DNA of 5,912 nucleotides from assembly GCA_004296145.1 (NCBI GenBank), contig SEBM01000267.1:1-5912 (forward strand), written 5' to 3'. The notes beneath the pieces were generated by a model. That model ran no database searches. It was not told where the DNA came from and was given only the letters and a program-made list of their open reading frames with translations. This document shows positions 1-5,766 of the stretch, in pieces. The translations under genes and the position numbers were made by a program. Position 1 is the stretch's first letter. Each line of letters opens with the position of its first letter. Origin of the DNA: Flavobacterium sp. Its GTDB lineage: Bacteria > Bacteroidota > Bacteroidia > Flavobacteriales > Flavobacteriaceae.

Positions 1-68
1 TTGATTCTCTGTTGGAGTTGAAACAGATGAAGGATGTAAAGTATGTTTCCAGAAAGATTCGAGAATAG
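1..68 (+). CDS. C-terminal end of an unidentified protein (partial)
   Basis: An open frame enters from the left edge, starting with the last two bases of a codon, and runs 21 full codons from base 3 to a TAG stop at 66-68. The peptide is DSLLELKQMKDVKYVSRKIR plus a final E. It is charged and helical-looking, with none of the low-complexity Lys/Asn/Ile character of the spacer that follows, so it reads as the tail of a cytoplasmic protein or domain. The gene converges on the minus-strand metal-uptake genes and so is not part of that operon. The fragment is too short for family assignment. It could be a chance open frame, although the abrupt change to stop-rich AT sequence just after the TAG supports a real gene end. 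Confidence 0.45.
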   Translation, partial: DSLLELKQMKDVKYVSRKIRE

Positions 69-173
69 TCCAGGGCATATCGTTATATTTTATTTCAAAA
101 ATAACCTTTTCTATATTTATCACTTATAGTATAAATACCTGATTATAGTAAAAGAATTGGTGCAGTTATTTTG

Positions 174-210
174 AAAATAAAAAAGCAGCTATTTTTCAAT
201 AACTGCTTTA
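174..210 (-). terminator. Rho-independent terminator of the minus-strand operon
   Basis: On the minus strand, bases 209-182 form a continuous 12-bp stem (AAAGCAGUUAUU with AAUAGCUGCUUU, one G-U pair at 189/202) closed by a GAAA tetraloop at 197-194. It is followed by a U-rich tail (181-174, one A). It starts about 19 bases after the stop codon of the AztD-like gene. Read on the plus strand, the G-U pair becomes an A-C mismatch and there is no clean U tract, so it should act mainly on the minus-strand transcript. This marks the 3' end of the operon. Confidence 0.88.
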
Positions 211-228
211 AATTTAATAACTTAATTT

Positions 229-1440
229 TTAGTGGCTTTCACTATTTTCATAACCAATCAGTGTAATCATGTATGGTGTTGCTGATACTTTTATTTTTTT
301 AGATACAGATGAAGAAAGATCAAGCTGCAATAATTCGCCTGTATTTGGAGACGTTATATAAGCAAATCTTTCACTAAACGCCAACTGTGGTTTTAATGTC
401 GCATCAGTTGCAGTTTCTAAAATTGCTTTTGTGTCTTTTTCCAGAGTTAAACTTGTAAGGTCGTATAATTTAAATTCTCCTGAATGTAAAAGAGCACCCA
501 ATTTTTTGTGATTGTAACTAACTTTACATTGCATAATTGAAGTACTTTGAAGAATTGGTTTAATAGTACTGTTTACAACATCAATTAAATAGGCACCTTT
601 TGCAGCTGTATAACCTACAAATTTTCCGTTATTTGAAGTTTCTAAAATGCTTCCAAACCAGGCTGCTCCAAAATCAGACGGAAGTGTGATTAATTTTTGA
701 TTTCCATTGGATTCGACTACCAAAACGCCATCAGCAGATCCAAAAACTGCATAAGTACCGTCTGAAGCATTTCCATGAATACCTTTTGTTACAATTTTAG
801 CATCAAAAAGTGTTTTTCCGTTATTGTCTATAATTTTTACTTTTTCAGGTAACGTTCCGGTAACAGAATTGTCTTTTACTGTAATGGCATACGTTCCGTT
901 AGAGAAAGAAGCCATTGCACCATGATGCGCTAAAAGACCTGCGTTTATAGTTTTAAAAGTGGCCCCGGAGGTATTAACTTCTGATTCTTTTCCTACAGAT
1001 AAAGTTCCGTCACCATCATTAAAAGTTATGATTTCTCCACGTTTACTTTTAAAGTGTGTTGGTTTAAGCGATTGGCCTGTCAAAAATCCAAATTGCGGAT
1101 TTCCATCAACATCAATATGATCGCCGTGCGTTTCAAAGCCGCTGTCAAAAGTTTCAACCGTGTTATTGTCTCTGTGTATAATTCCTGCATATCGGCCGGA
1201 TTCGGTAGTATACAAAGATGATTTTGGGAATTTTGCCGAGAAAGAACTTACGCTTGCATCCGTTGGATTTACCAAAGTCAGTTGTGTCGTTTTTTCGTCA
1301 GAAAGTAAGATTCGCAGATATTTATGTTCTGTCACTACTTCTGTCGGCTCTTCCGGATTGTTATCATCATCGTTGCTGCACGATGCAGTGAAAAGAGTTA
1401 ATGCAGTTAAAAATAATAATTTGAAATACTTGTTTTTCAT
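229..1440 (-). CDS. AztD-like zinc metallochaperone, beta-propeller lipoprotein
   Basis: This 403-residue protein starts with a lipoprotein signal peptide (positive MKNK, hydrophobic 8-19, Cys21), followed by the acidic stretch SNDDDNNPEEP, which resembles the Bacteroidota surface-lipoprotein export signal. The rest has the repeating beta-strand pattern of a WD40/YVTN-type propeller. His motifs match what I recall of AztD, the periplasmic zinc chaperone of AztABCD systems: HGDHID at 105-110, KPTHF at 126-130 followed by a Gly/Asp-rich strand, HHG at 172-174 and HG at 222-223. In known AztD the propeller histidines bind zinc for transfer to the solute-binding protein AztC. The His-rich N-terminal tail of many AztD proteins is absent; an acidic linker takes its place. 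It is the last gene of the run, 281 bp after the receptor gene, with a terminator just downstream and no convincing promoter of its own. Family assignment is from motif memory. The fallback call is a generic propeller lipoprotein. Lipid anchoring is unlike soluble AztD. Confidence 0.78.
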   Translation of the reverse strand: MKNKYFKLLFLTALTLFTASCSNDDDNNPEEPTEVVTEHKYLRILLSDEKTTQLTLVNPTDASVSSFSAKFPKSSLYTTESGRYAGIIHRDNNTVETFDSGFETHGDHIDVDGNPQFGFLTGQSLKPTHFKSKRGEIITFNDGDGTLSVGKESEVNTSGATFKTINAGLLAHHGAMASFSNGTYAITVKDNSVTGTLPEKVKIIDNNGKTLFDAKIVTKGIHGNASDGTYAVFGSADGVLVVESNGNQKLITLPSDFGAAWFGSILETSNNGKFVGYTAAKGAYLIDVVNSTIKPILQSTSIMQCKVSYNHKKLGALLHSGEFKLYDLTSLTLEKDTKAILETATDATLKPQLAFSERFAYITSPNTGELLQLDLSSSVSKKIKVSATPYMITLIGYENSESH

Positions 1441-1509
1441 TGAATTATGGATTTAAATTAATTAATATTTGATTTTAATGTGACTTATTTTGTGCCTAAA
1501 TAATGGAAC

Positions 1510-1698
1510 TTAATTAATTATTTTAATAGACATCGATTTATAGACATTCATATTATAAGTGGTGTTTTTGTATAAGATTACCCAATTGTACAGGCCGGAT
1601 TCCTAAGCTTTTTCATCAATTATTGGGTTTTCATAATTATCTTTTTCTGTACCAATGGCGATGCTTTCACCACCGTAAACATCATATTTGTATTGGTT
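1510..1698 (-). pseudogene. Decayed C-terminal remnant of a DUF4625-type lipoprotein gene
   Basis: This gap, read on the minus strand from 1698 to the TAA at 1510-1512, encodes a peptide clearly homologous to the end of the intact lipoprotein at 4467-5384. The remnant has IGTEKDN, then EKA-stop-ESGLY, then LYKNTTYNMN. The intact protein has IGAAKDN (256-262), NKAWASGDY (272-280) and LYKNTTYNIN (285-294). The in-frame TAG at 1603-1605 lies exactly where the intact copy has Trp275, consistent with a single TGG-to-TAG change. At the DNA level, 1551-1577 matches 4508-4534 at about 24 of 27 bases. The remnant also ends with its own stop a few codons after the conserved part, as the intact gene does. 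The 5' part is lost: the frame is closed by TGA at 1699-1701, only 21 bases from the receptor stop, and a YDVY stretch near the start may match YDVY at 223-226 across a deletion. It has no start and should make no functional product. Confidence 0.83.
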
Positions 1699-1721
1699 TC
1701 ATAAGTTGATTTATAAATTGA

Positions 1722-3902
1722 CTACATTAAAAACGGAATTTTCACTGATACAATAATATTTCTTCCAGCTTCAGGAAGTTCTACCAGTCTGTAAAAACTG
1801 GTGTGGTTTAAATATCTCGTATTAAAAAGATTTTGTACCTGAAAACTTAGGTTTATATCTTGTTTGCCAGTTTGTATTCTGGTTCCAAAAGCAAGATTAA
1901 AAACATGACTTTCATCTGTCTTTTTTTCGGGTGGTACAATATAATTTTGCTCCGCTGTAATGCGATAATCCAAAGAGAAATACGGTTCTCTGAGAAATTT
2001 TATTTTTGGATTATAACTCAGTCCAAACAAAACAGATGGAGGGGGAGAGAAGGGAAGTGTATAGCCTTTTTTATTTCCGGACTGCTGTTCCGAATACAAA
2101 TATTCGGCTAGAATTTCTCCGCTCCATGTTTCTGAAAACCGAATGCGCGTTTGCAATTCTGCACCATAGCGAAACACTTTACTTTGTTCATATTCGAAAA
2201 CCTGATTTCCAGCGCCATAATACGTATCGTGTGCTGGAGTTGGATTGAGATAAATATAATTTGGAAAATAATTGACAAAAGGGGTCAGTTGTACAGACCA
2301 GCTCGAAGACTGCCATTCCATTCCTAAATCCAGTTGGTATGAACGCTCTGCATCAAGATCCGGATTTCCTTTTTCAAACCTGAAATAATGGTAATTAACA
2401 CCATTTGCAGCCAGTTCTTTTGCTATCGGCATTCGGTAGCTTGTGCCAATATTCGCTTTAAGCGAAAGATTTCCTGAATTATAATTTACACCAGCCGACC
2501 ACGTAAAACTGTCATAAGTTTTCTCCATATCCTGAGAACGCTGCAGATATTCTAAACTAGTTCCCTGCACATCTATAGTTTCGCTTTGAAACCAATCGTA
2601 ATAAGATTTCATTTTAATAGAGCCGTGATCTAGGCGTACCGCGCCATTTATTAACCATTTATCGTTTAGTACCACTTTATCAAACAAAAAGATTCCTGCC
2701 TGAAATTGCTTAAATGCAGGAATCAGAAAACTCCAGCCGTTAATTTTATTTTCCTGATAAATTGTATTTCCACCCAAAGCAAGTTGATGCTGACCAAGAT
2801 TGAATTCATCTTTTGCAGAAAAAGAAAAAACTTCTTTTTCATACTGGCGTTCCAGATTTTGAGGTGCATGCATTTCATCAGGATAAATTGGCGGCATATA
2901 ACCGTGATTTACATATTGGCTCCATTCGCGTCTAAAGTTTTTCTGAAACCCCAATTGCGTTTCTATTGCATGTTTCTGACATTTAAACGAAGATGTATTA
3001 CTAATCTTAAAATGATTGACTTCCTGATACGGCATCAATATATCTCTGCTTGATTTGTCATGAAGTTCAGTGTCAACATTTCTGGGTTCGAGACCGTGCG
3101 CGTTGGCAAAAAAACCACTTTTAGTATGTACATTACTGATATAAAAAACAGATTTAAGATTTTCTCCTGTAAAACCGGTGTTTAAATGCAGATCAAGTTC
3201 TTTACCGGCTGTGTTTCGTAAACTATTTTTATACAACGGTACGGCATAATTATAAACATGAACTGTGTCAGCCGGAACACGGTAATCGCCATAATCCATT
3301 GTGGTAATACGGGTGTCAAAAAACCATTTGTCGTTTCTTCCAAATAAATTAAAAGAACTTCCAATCTGTTTGTTGTTACTTTTTCCGGTAATGTCAACAT
3401 TGCCTCCAAACGTATTTTTGGCAGGGGGCAGCAATGGTTTTATGTTAATTGCTCCGCCAATAGCGTCAGAGCCATAAATAAAAGAAGAAGGACCTTTTAT
3501 AATCTCGACACGGTTTACAGCATATTGATCGATTTCGAGACCGTGATCTGCCCCCCATTGCTGCCCTTCATGTTTCAGGCCATTTTCTACTACAACAACC
3601 TGATTAAAACCCAAACCACGAATAAGAGGTTTAGAACCGCCAGAACCTATAGAAATAGTTTTAATCCCCGGAAGTCTTTGTAACGATTGCATTAGGCTTC
3701 CGCCAAGATTGCGCTGGATAAAAGAAGAATTTACAATTTCAAGATTTAAGGATTCTTCTTTTTTACGTTTTTCAGTATAGGATTCTTTCACCAGAACTTC
3801 TTCTAATTGCTGTGTTTCAGATTGTGCAAATGTTTGTTTGGCGCTAAACAGACAAAACAGCAATAAAACAGGTGACCAGTAAAGGGATTTGTTATTTTTC
3901 AT
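1722..3902 (-). CDS. TonB-dependent outer-membrane receptor, ZnuD-like (probable zinc uptake)
   Basis: The 726-residue protein has a Sec signal peptide (cleavage probably after Ala26, TFA/QS) and a likely TonB box, EEVLVKE, at 34-40. The plug domain, about 45-160, has the hallmarks LQRLPGI (74-80), IRGLGFNQVVVVENG (94-108), VEIIKGPSSFIYGSDAIGG (132-150) and INI. A beta-barrel of alternating strands and Tyr/Asn/Asp-rich loops follows. The end reads LPEAGRNIIVSVKIPF and then LM, a normal terminal strand with two extra residues. There is no CarboxypepD-like N-terminal domain, so it is not a SusC-type receptor. His residues that could bind metal cluster in the plug and predicted loops: H111, H120 (WGADHGLEID), H269 (NAHGLEP), H281, H297, H333 and H345. 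The plug-first layout, size and loop histidines resemble ZnuD-type zinc receptors. Neighbouring AztD-like and His-rich lipoproteins point the same way. It lies 83 bp after the short DUF4625 gene. Receptor class is near certain; zinc is inferred, with copper or another metal possible. Confidence 0.93.
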   Translation of the reverse strand: MKNNKSLYWSPVLLLFCLFSAKQTFAQSETQQLEEVLVKESYTEKRKKEESLNLEIVNSSFIQRNLGGSLMQSLQRLPGIKTISIGSGGSKPLIRGLGFNQVVVVENGLKHEGQQWGADHGLEIDQYAVNRVEIIKGPSSFIYGSDAIGGAINIKPLLPPAKNTFGGNVDITGKSNNKQIGSSFNLFGRNDKWFFDTRITTMDYGDYRVPADTVHVYNYAVPLYKNSLRNTAGKELDLHLNTGFTGENLKSVFYISNVHTKSGFFANAHGLEPRNVDTELHDKSSRDILMPYQEVNHFKISNTSSFKCQKHAIETQLGFQKNFRREWSQYVNHGYMPPIYPDEMHAPQNLERQYEKEVFSFSAKDEFNLGQHQLALGGNTIYQENKINGWSFLIPAFKQFQAGIFLFDKVVLNDKWLINGAVRLDHGSIKMKSYYDWFQSETIDVQGTSLEYLQRSQDMEKTYDSFTWSAGVNYNSGNLSLKANIGTSYRMPIAKELAANGVNYHYFRFEKGNPDLDAERSYQLDLGMEWQSSSWSVQLTPFVNYFPNYIYLNPTPAHDTYYGAGNQVFEYEQSKVFRYGAELQTRIRFSETWSGEILAEYLYSEQQSGNKKGYTLPFSPPPSVLFGLSYNPKIKFLREPYFSLDYRITAEQNYIVPPEKKTDESHVFNLAFGTRIQTGKQDINLSFQVQNLFNTRYLNHTSFYRLVELPEAGRNIIVSVKIPFLM

Positions 3903-3985
3903 TTAAAATTATGGTTAGAACCTTCTTTTTAGAAAAATTAAAATTGGATTCTGTGGAACTTAGAGTTTGAAATTCTCATGATGAG

Positions 3986-4456
3986 TTATAAAATTTTAAT
4001 GCTTAAACCTTTAATTGTCTGCCAGCCTTCTTTATCGGTCAGACGAATCATAAAATGATAATCGCCGGAATCGACATCAGCCGGAATCATAATTTCTGTT
4101 GACGCTTCATAAGTCTTTACATCTCCGGGAATCTCTATAGATTTAATAAATAACATCGGATTTACTGCCTTTTTTACAGGATCTGTTTCACAATTGCTCA
4201 CTTCTGTACTATGAGTATGGTGATCAAAATTGTGGTGAATGTCTAAGCTGTAAGATCCTAAAGCAGTATTGTCATTAAACTTTGCTTTAAAAAATATCTT
4301 CTGCCCACGCGTTATAGTGCTGCATTGTATAGGGAAAGCGTTTTGACCCGTAATATCGATTACAGGATATTCTGTATCTATTTCTGTATTATCACTGCTG
4401 CAGGAGTTAAATAGAATTGCTGCAAAGACAACTAATAAATTTTTTAATATTTTCAT
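3986..4456 (-). CDS. DUF4625-type lipoprotein with a His-rich motif
   Basis: This 156-residue protein has a short lipoprotein signal peptide with Cys19 (FNSC), then SSDNTE, a polar-acidic start suited to surface export in Bacteroidota. A single Ig-like beta domain, about residues 30-156, follows. Its centre is HHNFDHHTH at 74-82, a dense potential metal-binding loop, with Cys45 and Cys89 that could form a disulfide or join in binding. The C-terminal segment MIPADVDSGDYHFMIRLTD (123-141) closely matches IPADAAEGKYDFNIIVND (107-124) of the upstream lipoprotein, so the two are paralogues. The DUF4625 name is by recollection of Bacteroidota lipoproteins with this His cluster and IPAD...SGDYHF pattern; no biochemical function is known to me. 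The gene starts 10 bp after its neighbour's stop, so co-transcription is likely. I infer a metal-capturing accessory of the adjacent receptor. Confidence 0.85.
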   Translation of the reverse strand: MKILKNLLVVFAAILFNSCSSDNTEIDTEYPVIDITGQNAFPIQCSTITRGQKIFFKAKFNDNTALGSYSLDIHHNFDHHTHSTEVSNCETDPVKKAVNPMLFIKSIEIPGDVKTYEASTEIMIPADVDSGDYHFMIRLTDKEGWQTIKGLSIKIL

Positions 4457-4466
4457 CTGATGGAAA

Positions 4467-5384
4467 TTAAAGCGCGATTGGCACGTTTATAGACTGCGAA
4501 AAGTTGATATTGTAAGTGGTGTTTTTATATAAAACCTTAAAAATATAATCTCCTGAAGCCCACGCTTTGTTTGCGATTAAATCCTGTACCGGAATATTAT
4601 TATCTTTTGCAGCACCGATTATCATTTGCGGCATTTCTCTTGTAAACGCTGTTCCGTTCCATGGAACGTTTGAGAATTCACCAACTTCTGCCATGTCTTT
4701 ATGTTCATACACATCGTACACAATGACTTTGCTAAAATCTATCTGATCAATACTTTCCGGATTATGATTGGCATTTTTACGTATCAAAAGCAAATACATT
4801 TTGCCACTTCCTTTTATGCCTGTTAGCGTTAACTGCGATTGCAATAAATCCCCTTTTTTATATTTTTCACCTTCAAGTTTATAAGCTCCTTTTCTGTAGA
4901 AAAAACCATCATTTAGGAATACCGTAAAAACAGAAGCCACCGGATTTAGGGGTAAGTTTTCTTGTTTGTAAATCGTCAGGTTCTTTTTCACTTCCAATTT
5001 AGAGCCGTTTTGGTCATTTACGATAATATTAAAATCATATTTTCCTTCTGCAGCATCTGCGGGAATGTCAAAATGTTTGTGCACAGTTGCATTTTTGGCT
5101 CCGGCATATTGTGTCCAGATAATTTTGTGTGACCATGCTTTAGTGTAAGTTTCGGTGTTTTTCTGTGTTATTTTAATTTGGACATCAGCAATTTTATCTG
5201 CTGCCACAATTTCAGCATTAAAGTGAAAGTCCTGAGCAATAACCGCCGTTTCATTATTACCGAGTCCGAGTTCGATTTTATCAATTGTCGCTGTTGGTTT
5301 TTCTTCTTCTGTATCATCATTATTACAGGCAGTAAAAGACATTATACTTAACAGGGAAACAAGGAATAACTTTGTTCTTTTCAT
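4467..5384 (-). CDS. Two-part DUF4625-type lipoprotein
   Basis: I place the start at 5384 (305 residues) rather than at an ATG eight codons upstream (5408). The downstream ATG gives a textbook lipoprotein signal peptide, MKRTKLFLVSLLSIMSFTAC with Cys20, and is preceded by a run of A residues as favoured by Flavobacterium. Acidic NNDDTEEE follows Cys20 and suggests surface export. Residues about 32-138 form an Ig-like domain homologous to the short downstream lipoprotein (shared IPAD...G.YDF..I.ND). It has histidines H54, H86, H102 and H104 but lacks the neighbour's HHNFDHHTH cluster. Residues about 145-305 form a second beta-rich region that I do not recognise, containing YDVYEHKD (223-230) and ending LYKNTTYNINFSQSINVPI. 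A broken copy of that end lies at 1510-1698. It is the first gene of the run and the promoter should lie in the leader upstream. The role is unknown; metal capture with the receptor is inferred from context. Confidence 0.85.
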   Translation of the reverse strand: MKRTKLFLVSLLSIMSFTACNNDDTEEEKPTATIDKIELGLGNNETAVIAQDFHFNAEIVAADKIADVQIKITQKNTETYTKAWSHKIIWTQYAGAKNATVHKHFDIPADAAEGKYDFNIIVNDQNGSKLEVKKNLTIYKQENLPLNPVASVFTVFLNDGFFYRKGAYKLEGEKYKKGDLLQSQLTLTGIKGSGKMYLLLIRKNANHNPESIDQIDFSKVIVYDVYEHKDMAEVGEFSNVPWNGTAFTREMPQMIIGAAKDNNIPVQDLIANKAWASGDYIFKVLYKNTTYNINFSQSINVPIAL

Positions 5385-5448
5385 TTTTTTAGATTTGATT
5401 TGAATCATTTTATAGATATTTAATTAGATTACGAATACGAGGTTTTGA

Positions 5449-5462
5449 ATGAATAAATTCAT
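5449..5462. repeat. 14-bp palindrome beside the proximal promoter candidate
   Basis: ATGAATAAATTCAT consists of two 6-bp arms (ATGAAT and ATTCAT) around AA. It abuts the proposed -7 box on its transcribed side, covering the expected transcription start, where a repressor could act. It is short and AT-rich, so chance is a real alternative. It does not match a Zur or Fur consensus well. Confidence 0.3.
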
Positions 5463-5494
5463 CAAAAAGACATTGCAGAACAGAACAATACAAA
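5463..5494 (-). promoter_or_regulatory. Candidate gene-proximal promoter, Bacteroidota type
   Basis: Read on the minus strand, a -33 TTTG (5494-5491) is followed after exactly 20 bases by TCTTTTTG (5470-5463). The latter differs from the Bacteroidota -7 consensus TAnnTTTG by one base (C for A). A start near 5456 would give a leader of about 70 bases to the ATG at 5384. The lost A of TA is an important base, so this is only a candidate. Confidence 0.35.
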
Positions 5495-5605
5495 AAAGCT
5501 TAACAAAAAAAGAAGTCTGTTTTTGATTGAAATTGCCGTTAAATTTGAAGATTTATTGTACGCCGAGATAGTGAAATTCAACGAAAGTGAAACGGAAGAT
5601 TTTCC

Positions 5606-5634
5606 TTAATAATGAATTTAGATTTCATTATTAA
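5606..5634. repeat. 11-bp perfect inverted repeat with 7-base loop
   Basis: TTAATAATGAA (5606-5616) and TTCATTATTAA (5624-5634) are exact reverse complements separated by TTTAGAT. Neither strand has a U tract after it, so it is not a typical intrinsic terminator. It could be an RNA hairpin in a long operon leader (if the distal promoter is used), a protein-binding site, or a weak terminator for the gene ending at 5767. The arms contain only one G-C pair each, so RNA stability would be low. Confidence 0.6.
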
Positions 5635-5698
5635 TAAGCGCATTAAATTGTAATTAAAATCATGTCGTTTCAAATAGTTTTGAATAAACAGAATAATT

Positions 5699-5730
5699 AA
5701 AATATAGTTTGTCTAAATTTTAGATGCACA
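5699..5730 (-). promoter_or_regulatory. Candidate distal promoter with a Fur-family-like palindrome in its spacer
   Basis: On the minus strand TGTG (5730-5727; consensus TTTG) is followed after 20 bases by TATATTTT (5706-5699; consensus TAnnTTTG). Each box misses its consensus by one base. Between them lies the perfect 6-1-6 palindrome TCTAAATTTTAGA (5712-5724), a position where a bound regulator would block polymerase. The symmetry resembles Fur/Zur/PerR operators, but the sequence is not a known Zur consensus. It lies 37 bases past the stop of the partial gene and would give a leader of about 300 bases. Confidence 0.3.
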
Positions 5731-5766
5731 GAAGAACCTAACTAACACAGTAGTTCGGAAATACAA

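Larger units (their letters stand above)
5385..5766. other. Leader and intergenic region of the operon (382 bp)
   Basis: No convincing gene lies here. The stretch is strongly AT-rich and holds, from the gene outwards: a small palindrome TGATTTGAATCA at 5396-5407, just before the chosen start; a gene-proximal promoter candidate (5463-5494) with a 14-bp palindrome at its downstream edge; an 11-bp perfect inverted repeat (5606-5634); and a distal promoter candidate (5699-5730) whose spacer contains the palindrome TCTAAATTTTAGA. No intrinsic terminator with a U tract is visible for the gene ending at 5767, so read-through into the operon is possible. The clustering of palindromes suggests regulated expression, but AT-rich DNA gives such short palindromes by chance too. 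Confidence 0.6.

Noticed and set aside
1160..1456. Plus-strand open frame of 98 codons overlapping the 5' end of the AztD-like gene
   Set aside because: It lies antisense to a well-supported gene, has no recognisable domain and reads as a shadow of that gene's codon pattern.
1441..1509. Separate promoter for the AztD-like gene
   Set aside because: No TTTG with a correctly spaced TAnnTTTG is visible on the minus strand, so co-transcription from upstream is more likely.
1860..3053. Three plus-strand open frames (1860-2111, 2006-2248, 2706-3053) within the receptor gene
   Set aside because: They are antisense to the receptor and rich in Phe, Ile and Cys as expected from reversed codons. Two of them overlap each other, and none has family resemblance.
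3182..3409. Minus-strand open frame of 75 codons inside the receptor gene in another frame
   Set aside because: It is fully contained in a coherent receptor reading frame; an out-of-frame shadow.
5416..5438. Possible Bacillus-type Zur box around GATTACGA
   Set aside because: Only one half-site fits the TCGTAAT pattern; the other arm is poorly matched and the phylum differs.
5451..5609. Plus-strand open stretch of about 50 codons ending ETEDFP before a TAA
   Set aside because: It has no ATG, starts in Lys/Asn-rich AT sequence, shows no family signal and overlaps the candidate promoter. It could be the worn end of a former gene, but I cannot support that.
5612..5653. Short plus-strand ATG frame (13 codons, starting MNLDFIINKR)
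   Set aside because: Too short, and it overlaps the inverted repeat; no sign of coding.
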